A DNA stretch of 8,654 nt from CAYWEP01 sp964457405 (GTDB lineage Bacteria; Patescibacteriota; Microgenomatia; Levybacterales; UBA12049), in contig CAYWEP010000049.1 in the NCBI GenBank assembly GCA_964457405.1, positions 1 through 8,654 of the forward strand. Reading direction: 5' to 3'. The notes under the pieces were generated by a model that was given only the letters and a program-made list of their open reading frames with translations, ran no database searches and was not told the origin of the DNA. Position 1 is the stretch's first letter. Each line of letters opens with the position of its first letter. Made by a program: the position numbers and the translations under genes. Below, one piece after another: positions 1 through 5,226 of this stretch.

Positions 1-310
1 CGACTTCATGTCCGACATCGCGGATGACTGCAGCTGCTTTGTCCAGTCGTTCATTGAGTTGCTTGCTATTTTCCTGAAGCGTTTTGATCATGGTTGATGA
101 GCTCGTACTTAGTGAATCATGAACGGTTTTATTGGTTGACTCAAGCGATTGTTGCATGGTTTTTAACCATTCAAGAAGCGCTGAATCAGTTTTTTGACTC
201 TGAAGCTGTGATAGTTTCTTATTGATAAAGTAAAAAAGAAAGAGAAAACCACAAAGGAGAAGGAGTATGAGCAGGAAGGCATCGGGCATGGTCAGGGTAT
301 TGTACCACAT
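1..310 (-). CDS. rmuC: RmuC-family DNA recombination/maintenance protein, N-terminal part (runs off the left edge)
   Basis: About 103 N-terminal codons are present. The translation begins with a short hydrophobic anchor (FLLILLLLCGFLFLFYF, about residues 12-28). A polar, Gln/Ser/Lys-rich stretch of coiled-coil type follows, and then LNERLDKAAAVIRDVGHEV. That last stretch matches the segment leading into the conserved RmuC core, where the family typically reads LN.RL..A..VI..V..E. RmuC proteins are membrane-anchored coiled-coil proteins with a PD-(D/E)XK-like core, and they limit certain DNA rearrangements. The catalytic core lies outside the window. Two in-frame ATGs are possible, at 310 and 289. 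I chose 310 because it lies 3 bp after the stop of the upstream gene, which fits coupling; neither has a good ribosome binding site. It is the last visible gene of the minus-strand operon. Family assignment is fairly confident, from the N-terminus only. Confidence 0.8.
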   Translation of the reverse strand, partial: MWYNTLTMPDAFLLILLLLCGFLFLFYFINKKLSQLQSQKTDSALLEWLKTMQQSLESTNKTVHDSLSTSSSTMIKTLQENSKQLNERLDKAAAVIRDVGHEV

Positions 311-313
311 CTC

Positions 314-1486
314 TTAGGCAACGTAATACCCGCGTGAGAAAAATGCCAGGAGAGTAAACAGCAACGCTCCGGAGGCAATAGCGTAGGCTATCTGCACGTA
401 TCTATTTTTCAAAAGCGCAAGCGATAGGAAAATAGGAAAGAGAATGATTGTGTAACGAGGCAAGCCAGTAAACGTACCAGAGAGAGTTGGAATTAAAAAA
501 CATAACGCAGCAAACAGTAGATAGGATAGCCGTACTCCTTTTTTGCACCCAATATATAAAAGTATCGTGGTAAAGAAGAAGATTGCCAATTCAAAAAGCG
601 CTATCCACCAGGTAAATTGTGATGAGGGTGTGGATAGAAGAATCTTGAGGTAGCGAAATATCGTTTGCGGAAAAAAAATTATTGCATCAGCAGATCGACC
701 TGTGCCGATTTCACTGTGGGCTTTGAGAAAATGCAGTGGATCATGCCAGCTGATTGCATTGAACCAAGCATACAAAAGAATACCTAAGGGAAGTAGGGTG
801 AATGGGGAATATTTTATCAATAGACTTTTTATCGATTTGGTTTTTTGTTCGGCGCTTTCTTTTTTCTGTCTGTATGCTTCATATAGCAGCGCGGGGAGGA
901 TAGAGATGCCGACAATGCGTGTTGCAGATAAGAAAAAACCGGCAACACCTGCAAACAACCACTGTCTTTGTCGCATAAAATAAAACGACAAGAGGGAAAG
1001 CAGTAAGAATAAGCTTTCTGAGTATATACTGCCGAAAAAGAATGATACGGGAAATAGTAAGAGAAAGATGATCGTTTTCTTTGCGATATTTTGCGAATAA
1101 TCAAACAAAATTAACCTGTATAACACAAAAAGACTCATGAGAAAAAAGGCATTGGCAAGGAAAAAAGCGGTAAAAAATTGGATTGCTTGATAGGTTTCTC
1201 CCCTGAAAATACTCGTAACTGTAAAGATTGTTATCGGATACAACGGTAAAAAACGCGCGTTTGTTCCATCTTGCGCATAACCTGTACCGGCAATCGACAG
1301 GTAGTGGACACCGTCAAAATTTGCCCATGGATAGAGAAGGAAATGATTAACTGGGAAATAAGGCTTTGTGAATTTCCAGAGATTGGTGTAGTCAGCGTTT
1401 GGTGCGTATGGTATTGATTGGGCGAAAAAAAGTGGAACAAACAGTAACAGTCGCCAGGTAAGAAATGCTGCTAGAACAAATTTCAT
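314..1486 (-). CDS. PIG-V-like GT-C family mannosyltransferase, polytopic membrane protein
   Basis: This 390-residue, very hydrophobic protein has roughly 9-11 membrane spans. The family signature is visible: NFDGVHYLSIAGTGY (56-70), with the Asp-containing motif expected in the first extracytoplasmic loop of GT-C enzymes; PLYP (81-84); FPVSFFFGSIYSESLF (145-160); an A-T-R-I-V-G segment (188-193); and GTFTGLPRYTIILFP (337-351). These match the bacterial relatives of the GPI mannosyltransferase PIG-V, which move a sugar from a polyprenyl-phosphate donor onto an envelope acceptor. The donor and acceptor here are unknown. A Lys-rich loop at 207-220 is probably cytoplasmic. The start overlaps the tsaD stop by 4 nt (ATGA, 1483-1486), implying translational coupling, and the stop is 3 bp from the first rmuC start. 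No Shine-Dalgarno is seen. Family is fairly sure; substrate is inference. Confidence 0.82.
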   Translation of the reverse strand: MKFVLAAFLTWRLLLFVPLFFAQSIPYAPNADYTNLWKFTKPYFPVNHFLLYPWANFDGVHYLSIAGTGYAQDGTNARFLPLYPITIFTVTSIFRGETYQAIQFFTAFFLANAFFLMSLFVLYRLILFDYSQNIAKKTIIFLLLFPVSFFFGSIYSESLFLLLSLLSFYFMRQRQWLFAGVAGFFLSATRIVGISILPALLYEAYRQKKESAEQKTKSIKSLLIKYSPFTLLPLGILLYAWFNAISWHDPLHFLKAHSEIGTGRSADAIIFFPQTIFRYLKILLSTPSSQFTWWIALFELAIFFFTTILLYIGCKKGVRLSYLLFAALCFLIPTLSGTFTGLPRYTIILFPIFLSLALLKNRYVQIAYAIASGALLFTLLAFFSRGYYVA

Positions 1487-2694
1487 GTCGGTTGCTTAAA
1501 ATATAATTCCGGATCAGCACTAATAGTATGCCAGGAAACCGAGTTATTGTGGAAGCAAGCTGCTGCGGCGATCATGGCAGCGTTGTCAGTACAAAGCTTT
1601 GCCGGAGGCACAAAAAAATCAATTTCTAATTTTCCCGCAGAGCGGGATCCAGCTCCGCTGGACAATGCAAATTGTTCACGTAATCTTTGGTTAGCCGCTA
1701 CTCCTCCGCCAAGAAGTAGCGATTTAGCTTTATACTGTTTTGCAGCTTTCAAGGTTTTTGTGACTAATACATCGACGATTGCTTCTTGAACTGATGCACA
1801 AAGATCAGATAATAGTTGTTTACTCTTTTCGTCATTCTGGCTTTGTCCAGAATCTACAAAAAGAGAGGATTCTGGAGTCCTCCCCAGAATGACATTATTA
1901 AACTCCCACCCATTTTTTTTAATCAAGTTGAGAACCGCTGTTTTAAGGCCTGAAAAACTGAAGTCAAAGTCATCCGATCCTATTAATGGGCGGGGGAAGA
2001 GAAGACTCTTGGGATCACCTTTTTCAGCAAGTTTGGTAATTATCGGACCGGCAGGATAAGAAAGACCTAAGAGTCTTCCGATTTTATCAAATGCCTCGCC
2101 CGAAGCATCATCGCGAGTCCCGCCAAGAACAGTTATGTCGTCATGGTTCTTCATCAGGACTAAATCAGTATGGCCGCCTGAAACAACGAGGACGAGCGCC
2201 GGAAAGGCGACGTGTTTGTCATTTCGAGCATAGCGAGAAATCCCATTGGGATCTCTCGTCGCTTCGCTCCTCGAGATGACAGATGAGTCAGCTATCCAGT
2301 TTGCATAGATATGACCGAAGAGGTGGTTTACCGGAATAAGTGGTTTATTCCAAACATACGAGAGTGTACGCGCAGTTTCAACACCGACAAGAAGCGACCC
2401 GATAAGCCCAGGGCCAACAGTAACAGCAATCTCATCAATTGGCGGTTGAGATTTGAGATTTTTTTCCATATCCCAATTGACGCCTTTAAGAAGAGTTTGT
2501 TTTATAACAGGCAAGATGTATTTCAATTGTTCTCTTGCTGCTACTTCTGGGATAATCCCGCCTGTTTTTGCATGAAGCGAGAGGGAAGAGGAGATAGTAT
2601 TTGCAAGGAGTATTACTGATTTATCGTTTGTGTCTTTTCTGACAACTGCTGCAGCTGTCTCGTCACAGCTTGTCTCAATGCCAAGGAGCATCAT
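1483..2694 (-). CDS. tsaD: tRNA N6-adenosine threonylcarbamoyltransferase TsaD, with three palindromic-element inserts
   Basis: TsaD transfers the threonylcarbamoyl group from TC-AMP to A37 of ANN-decoding tRNAs, making t6A, together with TsaB and TsaE (not in this window). Motifs are intact: LGIETSCDET (4-13), the GPGLIGSLLVG segment (94-104), the metal-site HLFGH (124-128), VSGGHTDL (171-178), DDASGEAFDKIGRLLGLSYP (195-214), DFSFSGLKTA (244-253), GGGVAANQRLR (329-339) and CTDNAAMIAAA (368-378). The protein has 403 residues against about 335-345 normally. The excess lies mostly at residues 139-159, 268-288 and 343-354, which are exactly the translations of three palindromic DNA elements listed separately. 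All three sit between motifs, where loops are expected, so the enzyme is probably active. There are two adjacent start ATGs. The first overlaps the DUF192 stop by 4 nt, and the gene's own stop overlaps the next gene by 4 nt. Confidence 0.97.
   Translation of the reverse strand: MMLLGIETSCDETAAAVVRKDTNDKSVILLANTISSSLSLHAKTGGIIPEVAAREQLKYILPVIKQTLLKGVNWDMEKNLKSQPPIDEIAVTVGPGLIGSLLVGVETARTLSYVWNKPLIPVNHLFGHIYANWIADSSVISRSEATRDPNGISRYARNDKHVAFPALVLVVSGGHTDLVLMKNHDDITVLGGTRDDASGEAFDKIGRLLGLSYPAGPIITKLAEKGDPKSLLFPRPLIGSDDFDFSFSGLKTAVLNLIKKNGWEFNNVILGRTPESSLFVDSGQSQNDEKSKQLLSDLCASVQEAIVDVLVTKTLKAAKQYKAKSLLLGGGVAANQRLREQFALSSGAGSRSAGKLEIDFFVPPAKLCTDNAAMIAAAACFHNNSVSWHTISADPELYFKQPT
1633..1667 (-). 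repeat. 35-bp double-hairpin element, copy inside tsaD
   Basis: On the minus strand this reads CATTGTC followed by two short hairpins: TCCAGC-GGA-GCTGGA and CCCGC-TCT-GCGGG. It encodes TsaD residues 343-354 (LSSGAG...SAGK region), just before the CTDNAAM motif. Typical TsaD proteins are several residues shorter at this point. A second copy lies between genes at 3667-3701, and 29 of 35 positions agree. All six differences keep the stems paired or fall in the loop of the second hairpin. Confidence 0.75.
1831..1893 (-). repeat. 63-bp palindromic element in tsaD, copy B (GTCAT...AATGAC)
   Basis: The ends are a perfect 10-bp inverted repeat, GTCATTCTGG at 1831-1840 and CCAGAATGAC at 1884-1893. 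Inside is a second perfect 9-bp inverted repeat, TCCAGAATC at 1846-1854 and GATTCTGGA at 1868-1876. The element is exactly 21 codons and encodes TsaD residues 268-288, beginning V-I-L-G-R and ending Q-N-D, with no stop codon. E. coli TsaD has nothing equivalent between the SGLKT motif and the following helix. It has the same length, termini and frame as the element at 2218-2280. Confidence 0.8.
2218..2280 (-). repeat. 63-bp palindromic element in tsaD, copy A (GTCAT...AATGAC)
   Basis: The outer arms, GTCATTTCGAG (2218-2228) and CTCGAGATGAC (2270-2280), pair over 11 positions with one G.T or A.C position. An inner near-perfect stem, GAGAAATCCCA against TGGGATCTCTC, closes over a loop of about one base. 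The element is exactly 21 codons and encodes TsaD residues 139-159, starting V-I-S-R-S and ending A-R-N-D. It sits between the HLFGH metal motif and the SGGHT motif, where normal TsaD has only a short loop. Palindromes starting GTCATT and carrying GAGCGAAGCGA-like segments are common dispersed repeats in bacterial genomes; finding one in frame inside an essential-type gene is unusual. Confidence 0.82.
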
Positions 2695-3143
2695 AACGTC
2701 AGGGAGAGCGTGTCGCCGTCTTTCAAGTCCAACTTCTCTGATTTTCCTGCAGGTAATTCAATGACTTTATCCGCAGGTTCGTCTGATGTATATAAAGGAA
2801 GACTTGCATTATTTGCAGCAGGGGGCTGTACATTTACATGCATGGTTACGATTTTGTTTCCGCTTAGAAAAATAATGTCAATCGGAAATTTCATATTTCG
2901 CATCCAGAAAGAATAATAATCAGGTTTGTCGAAAAGAAAAATCATCCCCTGATTTTCCTTGAGCGATGTGCGGTTTGACAATCCTACCTCATGTTCCTTA
3001 GTCGTTTTGGCAACAAAAAGTTGAATTTTTTCATCTCCGACAGTTACGCTTTCCTGTTTCCCGCCAAAGATATTTCTTGCCAGAAGGACAAGTCCTGATA
3101 TGACCAACACTGCAGCAAAGATAATAATTATTCGCTGCATCAT
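2691..3143 (-). CDS. Membrane-tethered DUF192 family protein
   Basis: This 150-residue protein begins with a hydrophobic segment (about residues 4-24, IIIIFAAVLVISGLVLLAR) and no lipobox cysteine, so it is probably anchored with the domain outside. The rest is a full DUF192 domain (PF02643): VAKTTKEHEVGLSNRTSL (44-61), GMIFLFD (66-72), FWMRNMKFPIDIIFL (79-93), a VNVQPP turn (103-108) and a closing VIELPAGKSEKLDLKDGD segment (127-144). The F-W-M-R/K-N-M-x-x-P-I-D-I motif is the family hallmark. The biochemical role of DUF192 is not established. It overlaps the upstream nucleotidyltransferase gene and downstream tsaD by 4 nt each (ATGA), so it is translated as part of the operon. AAGAG a few bases before the start is a weak possible ribosome binding site. 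Family is sure; function is unknown. Confidence 0.92.
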   Translation of the reverse strand: MMQRIIIIFAAVLVISGLVLLARNIFGGKQESVTVGDEKIQLFVAKTTKEHEVGLSNRTSLKENQGMIFLFDKPDYYSFWMRNMKFPIDIIFLSGNKIVTMHVNVQPPAANNASLPLYTSDEPADKVIELPAGKSEKLDLKDGDTLSLTL

Positions 3144-3628
3144 ATAGTGTCTCTTAAAAGCATTGCAAGTCGGCTCGTTGATTGATTCGAAATGTGATCT
3201 ATTACCTCAACCAAACGACTATTGATTAGTTTGGCCTGTCGCTGTTTGTGCATCTTAAACGGATCGCCTTTCGTGGTTGCAATTATATCAGGTTTTAGCT
3301 TAAGAATCATCTTATCGTATAATGCATCGCTTTTAAGGAGCGGAAGCAGCACAATGCAGTCAACAAGAGTTACTGCTGAGAGAACAAATGCGCGGTCTTT
3401 CTGGATATTGATTGGACGATTTTGTCCTTTCAGCTGTTTTATTCTTTCATCGCTTTCTAAAAGGAGCATAAGATAATCTCCCTGTTTTTTTGCTTCTTGT
3501 AAAAAATGAACGTGCCCTACATGAAGAATATCAAAACAACCCCCAGCCAAAACTATTTTCTTTCCCTGTTTCCGCAACTGTTCTGTAGCTTTTATCGCTC
3601 CCTCCACACTTAGTATTTTCTTAACCAT
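3140..3628 (-). CDS. HxGH-motif nucleotidyltransferase (RfaE C-domain / TagD-like cytidylyl- or adenylyltransferase)
   Basis: This 162-residue single-domain enzyme transfers a nucleotide to a phosphorylated small molecule. The N-terminal nucleotide-binding motif is GGCFDILHVGH (29-39). LKGQNRPIN (66-74) plus KDRAFVLSAV (77-86) follow, a combination typical of the RfaE/HldE adenylyltransferase domain, then LKPDIIATTKGD (111-122). Near the end is STSRL (150-154), at the place of the (I/S)-S-T-S-x-(I/L) motif that closes the active site. In the RfaE family the product is ADP-heptose; in TagD it is CDP-glycerol. The sequence does not decide between them. The expected G-G-D-Y after the KPD motif is TKGD here, so the acceptor may differ. 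The start at 3628 has no Shine-Dalgarno. It is the first gene of the ATGA-coupled block, downstream of the repeat-filled gap, so a promoter may lie in that gap. Confidence 0.85.
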   Translation of the reverse strand: MVKKILSVEGAIKATEQLRKQGKKIVLAGGCFDILHVGHVHFLQEAKKQGDYLMLLLESDERIKQLKGQNRPINIQKDRAFVLSAVTLVDCIVLLPLLKSDALYDKMILKLKPDIIATTKGDPFKMHKQRQAKLINSRLVEVIDHISNQSTSRLAMLLRDTI

Positions 3629-3636
3629 AGTTTTGG

Positions 3637-3737
3637 AATTTCAAATAAGTACCAATGCCAAATATCTCCCGCGAAGCGGGATCTCGCTCCGCGAGACAAT
3701 GTCCAATGACGGAGAGTTTCATTTAACATTTGAAATT
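3637..3737. repeat. AT-rich inverted repeat enclosing the GC-rich double hairpin
   Basis: Perfect 10-bp arms, AATTTCAAAT at 3637-3646 and ATTTGAAATT at 3728-3737, flank about 80 bp that contains the 35-bp double-hairpin element. AATGCC/AATGTCC and CAATG-type words occur between arm and hairpin on each side. Similar TTTGAAATTT words recur at 3740-3752. The composite could be one larger dispersed repeat, or the GC-rich element inserted into an older AT-rich palindrome. Confidence 0.55.
3667..3701 (-). repeat. 35-bp double-hairpin element, intergenic copy
   Basis: On the minus strand this is CATTGTC, then hairpins TCTCGC-GGA-GCGAGA and CCCGC-TTC-GCGGG. It matches the tsaD copy (1633-1667) at 29 of 35 positions. 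The two differing base pairs of the first stem are exchanged as whole pairs (C-G and A-T in tsaD, T-A and C-G here). The other two differences lie in the loop of the second hairpin. Confidence 0.78.
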
Positions 3738-3759
3738 GGAAATTTGAAATTTGACATTC

Positions 3760-5184
3760 TTAGTTTTCCTTCGTTCCCACCATATACACGGCTTGCCATG
3801 GTCTGTAGTTTGAGGTAAATTTATCAGAAATCACCATTTTTCCATCTTTCTTTACTTCCCTAGTAAAATAAACGCGTGCCCCCGGTGCCGCCCAATCAAC
3901 TTGCTTGACCTGACCTTTGGGAAGGGTAGGATCATCTTGACGCAAAGGTTCCGGTGCGGGAGCTTGAGAGAGGATGACAGGGTCGTTGACGATTACTTCC
4001 CTGCCATCTTTTGTGCCATAGATTTCAAATGTTAGACGCATAGCCTGTGTATCGACAACTGACTGGATCAGAAGCCAATGACCGGTATCGTTTTTAAACT
4101 TCAGATCCACAGACGGGACATAGACCGCAGCATCAATACCGGGTCCGGAATCTTCTTCATAATAGTGGACCCGATACGCGTGTTGATTTCTCTCTTTTAT
4201 TGGTAAACCTGCATTGAGTGCCGCCCGGAAAAGAGTAGTTGATACTTGACAAACGCCGCCGCCATCGCCGAGGATAGTTCTGCCATTTTCAATGATATAG
4301 GCTTCTTTATAGCCAGTAAGTTTTGATACATCGCCGACTGCTTTTGCAAATGAAAATACCTCACCCGGTTTTACGAGTACACCATTGAGTCTTCCTGAAG
4401 CGAGGCCGATATTATAGATACGATTTGCGATTGAGCCATGAAAAAGAGATGTTCCCGAAGCCACTAGTTCGTTAATGCCCATATTATTTACTTTTTCTGT
4501 TGTAATTTTTGGCGTGAGCGTTTTTATTGGAATCCGGAATGTGAGACTTTGGGGTTTTCCAGATGTAAGAAGCTTTGGCATCATTTCCGAGAGATCCTCT
4601 TTCACTGTTTTAAAATCCGGCTCCTGCCCATCACTGTGGGAGCGAAATTCCGCTACTTTTCCATTTTCAAAGGTAAAAACCGCGTCCACAGGAAGTACTG
4701 TCAACTGCTGCTTCATGGGTTGAAAAAACGCATCTAGTTTTTCCTCGGAATAGTGATAGGAAGCGGGCAAAAAAACGCCATTCAGATAGGCTTGGAAAAT
4801 AAGGCTAAGATTTGAAAGAAAGTTTTCAGATCTGCCGATTGTGTATGCCTGGTTTGACAGCAAATTGCTATCAAAACCAAGATTAAGATTTTTTGCAGAG
4901 GTTGTCGCAGTCATATCCTGCGCGGAAAATGTCAGTGTCGCCTGGGCGGTGGCGGCATTTTTGTTATCGAAATATTCCTTTACTTCCTCTTTTGACTTAC
5001 CGCCGAAATCAATGTTGTTAACGATAATGCCGGGATAGACAACGTCTTTATATGCATTGCGGTAGAAGATGAAGAGAAAGCTTGTGAAGAAAAATAATCC
5101 GAGTAACGCGCCTAAAAAAAACCACAGCATTCCCCTGAGAAAGGGAACAAGGTGACCTACGCGTTTGCGTAACAAAATATCCAT
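3760..5184 (-). CDS. VanW-like wall protein with N-terminal anchor, PG-binding-4-like region and C-terminal G5-like domain
   Basis: With the start at 5184 the protein has 474 residues. Basic residues precede one membrane span (about 17-41). Next comes the segment V-V-Y-P-G-I-I-V-N-N-I-D-F-G-G-K-S (38-54), typical of the putative peptidoglycan-binding domain PF12229 that accompanies VanW. The VanW domain (PF04294, about 243-395) shows NRIYNIGLASGRLNGVLVKP, GEVFSFAKAVGDVS, GGGVCQVSTTLFRAALNAGL (308-327), the N-Q-H-A-Y-R-V-H-Y-Y segment and GIDAAVYVPSVDLKFKND. The C-terminus (about 422-471, LPKGQVKQVDW...Y.PWQAVYMVG) resembles a G5 domain. VanW proteins are surface-associated; the exact activity is not established, and this does not imply vancomycin resistance. 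An upstream in-frame ATG at 5208 is only 4 nt after the TATAAT box and would fall before the expected transcript start, so 5184 is preferred. A longer reading to 5274 would cross the divergent gene's start. Confidence 0.9.
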   Translation of the reverse strand: MDILLRKRVGHLVPFLRGMLWFFLGALLGLFFFTSFLFIFYRNAYKDVVYPGIIVNNIDFGGKSKEEVKEYFDNKNAATAQATLTFSAQDMTATTSAKNLNLGFDSNLLSNQAYTIGRSENFLSNLSLIFQAYLNGVFLPASYHYSEEKLDAFFQPMKQQLTVLPVDAVFTFENGKVAEFRSHSDGQEPDFKTVKEDLSEMMPKLLTSGKPQSLTFRIPIKTLTPKITTEKVNNMGINELVASGTSLFHGSIANRIYNIGLASGRLNGVLVKPGEVFSFAKAVGDVSKLTGYKEAYIIENGRTILGDGGGVCQVSTTLFRAALNAGLPIKERNQHAYRVHYYEEDSGPGIDAAVYVPSVDLKFKNDTGHWLLIQSVVDTQAMRLTFEIYGTKDGREVIVNDPVILSQAPAPEPLRQDDPTLPKGQVKQVDWAAPGARVYFTREVKKDGKMVISDKFTSNYRPWQAVYMVGTKEN

Positions 5185-5191
5185 AATGAAT

Positions 5192-5220
5192 TTGCACGAG
5201 TGCGGCATGGGTATTATACT
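5192..5220 (+). promoter_or_regulatory. Predicted promoter of the plus-strand operon, probably giving a leaderless mRNA
   Basis: TTGCAC at 5192-5197 (3 of 6 matches to TTGACA) and TATACT at 5215-5220 (5 of 6 to TATAAT) are separated by 17 bp. Placing +1 seven bases after the -10 gives 5227, which is the A of the chosen ATG. The transcript would then have no leader, in line with the absence of a Shine-Dalgarno there. TATAAA at 5220-5225 is an alternative -10. Confidence 0.5.
5213..5218 (-). promoter_or_regulatory. Predicted -10 box (TATAAT) of the VanW-like gene
   Basis: The minus strand reads a perfect TATAAT from 5218 to 5213. Expected +1 is near 5206, giving a leader of about 22 nt to the ATG at 5184. 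I see no convincing -35 at 16-18 bp spacing and no TG extension. The box shares four base pairs with the plus-strand TATACT. Confidence 0.45.
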
Positions 5221-5226
5221 ATAAAT

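Larger units (their letters stand above)
3629..3759. other. Repeat-filled intergenic gap between the VanW-like gene and the nucleotidyltransferase gene
   Basis: The 131-bp gap holds AATTTCAAAT (3637-3646) and its exact inverse ATTTGAAATT (3728-3737) on either side of the GC-rich double hairpin at 3667-3701. A further AAATTTGAAATTTGAC run follows at 3740-3754, reaching almost to the VanW stop codon. I see no clear -10/-35 pair for the downstream gene and no hairpin followed by a T-run on the minus strand, so neither a promoter nor an intrinsic terminator can be called. Confidence 0.6.

Noticed and set aside
702..983. Plus-strand open frame opposite the PIG-V-like gene
   Set aside because: It lies wholly antisense to a gene with clear family motifs, and its translation shows no recognisable domain.
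1831..1893. Intrinsic terminator or attenuator inside tsaD
   Set aside because: The hairpin could fold in the mRNA, but no T-run follows on the coding strand and the reading frame continues through intact motifs.
2091..2279. Plus-strand open frame ending in an S-E-K-S-type peptide opposite tsaD
   Set aside because: Its tail is just the translation of the 63-bp palindrome in another frame; the opposite strand encodes intact TsaD motifs.
2440..2500. A fourth repeat insert in tsaD around the GAGATTTGAGATTT run
   Set aside because: The TsaD region is a few residues long here and has CAATTG on both sides, but I see no convincing palindrome; this may be ordinary loop variation.
3760..5184. Vancomycin-resistance gene
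   Set aside because: The VanW domain is widespread in surface proteins outside van clusters; no vanH/A/X or two-component genes are nearby.
5200..5226. Start of the solute-binding protein at 5200
   Set aside because: The codons 5200-5226 are the promoter region itself, including the -10; the ATG at 5227 fits the predicted +1.
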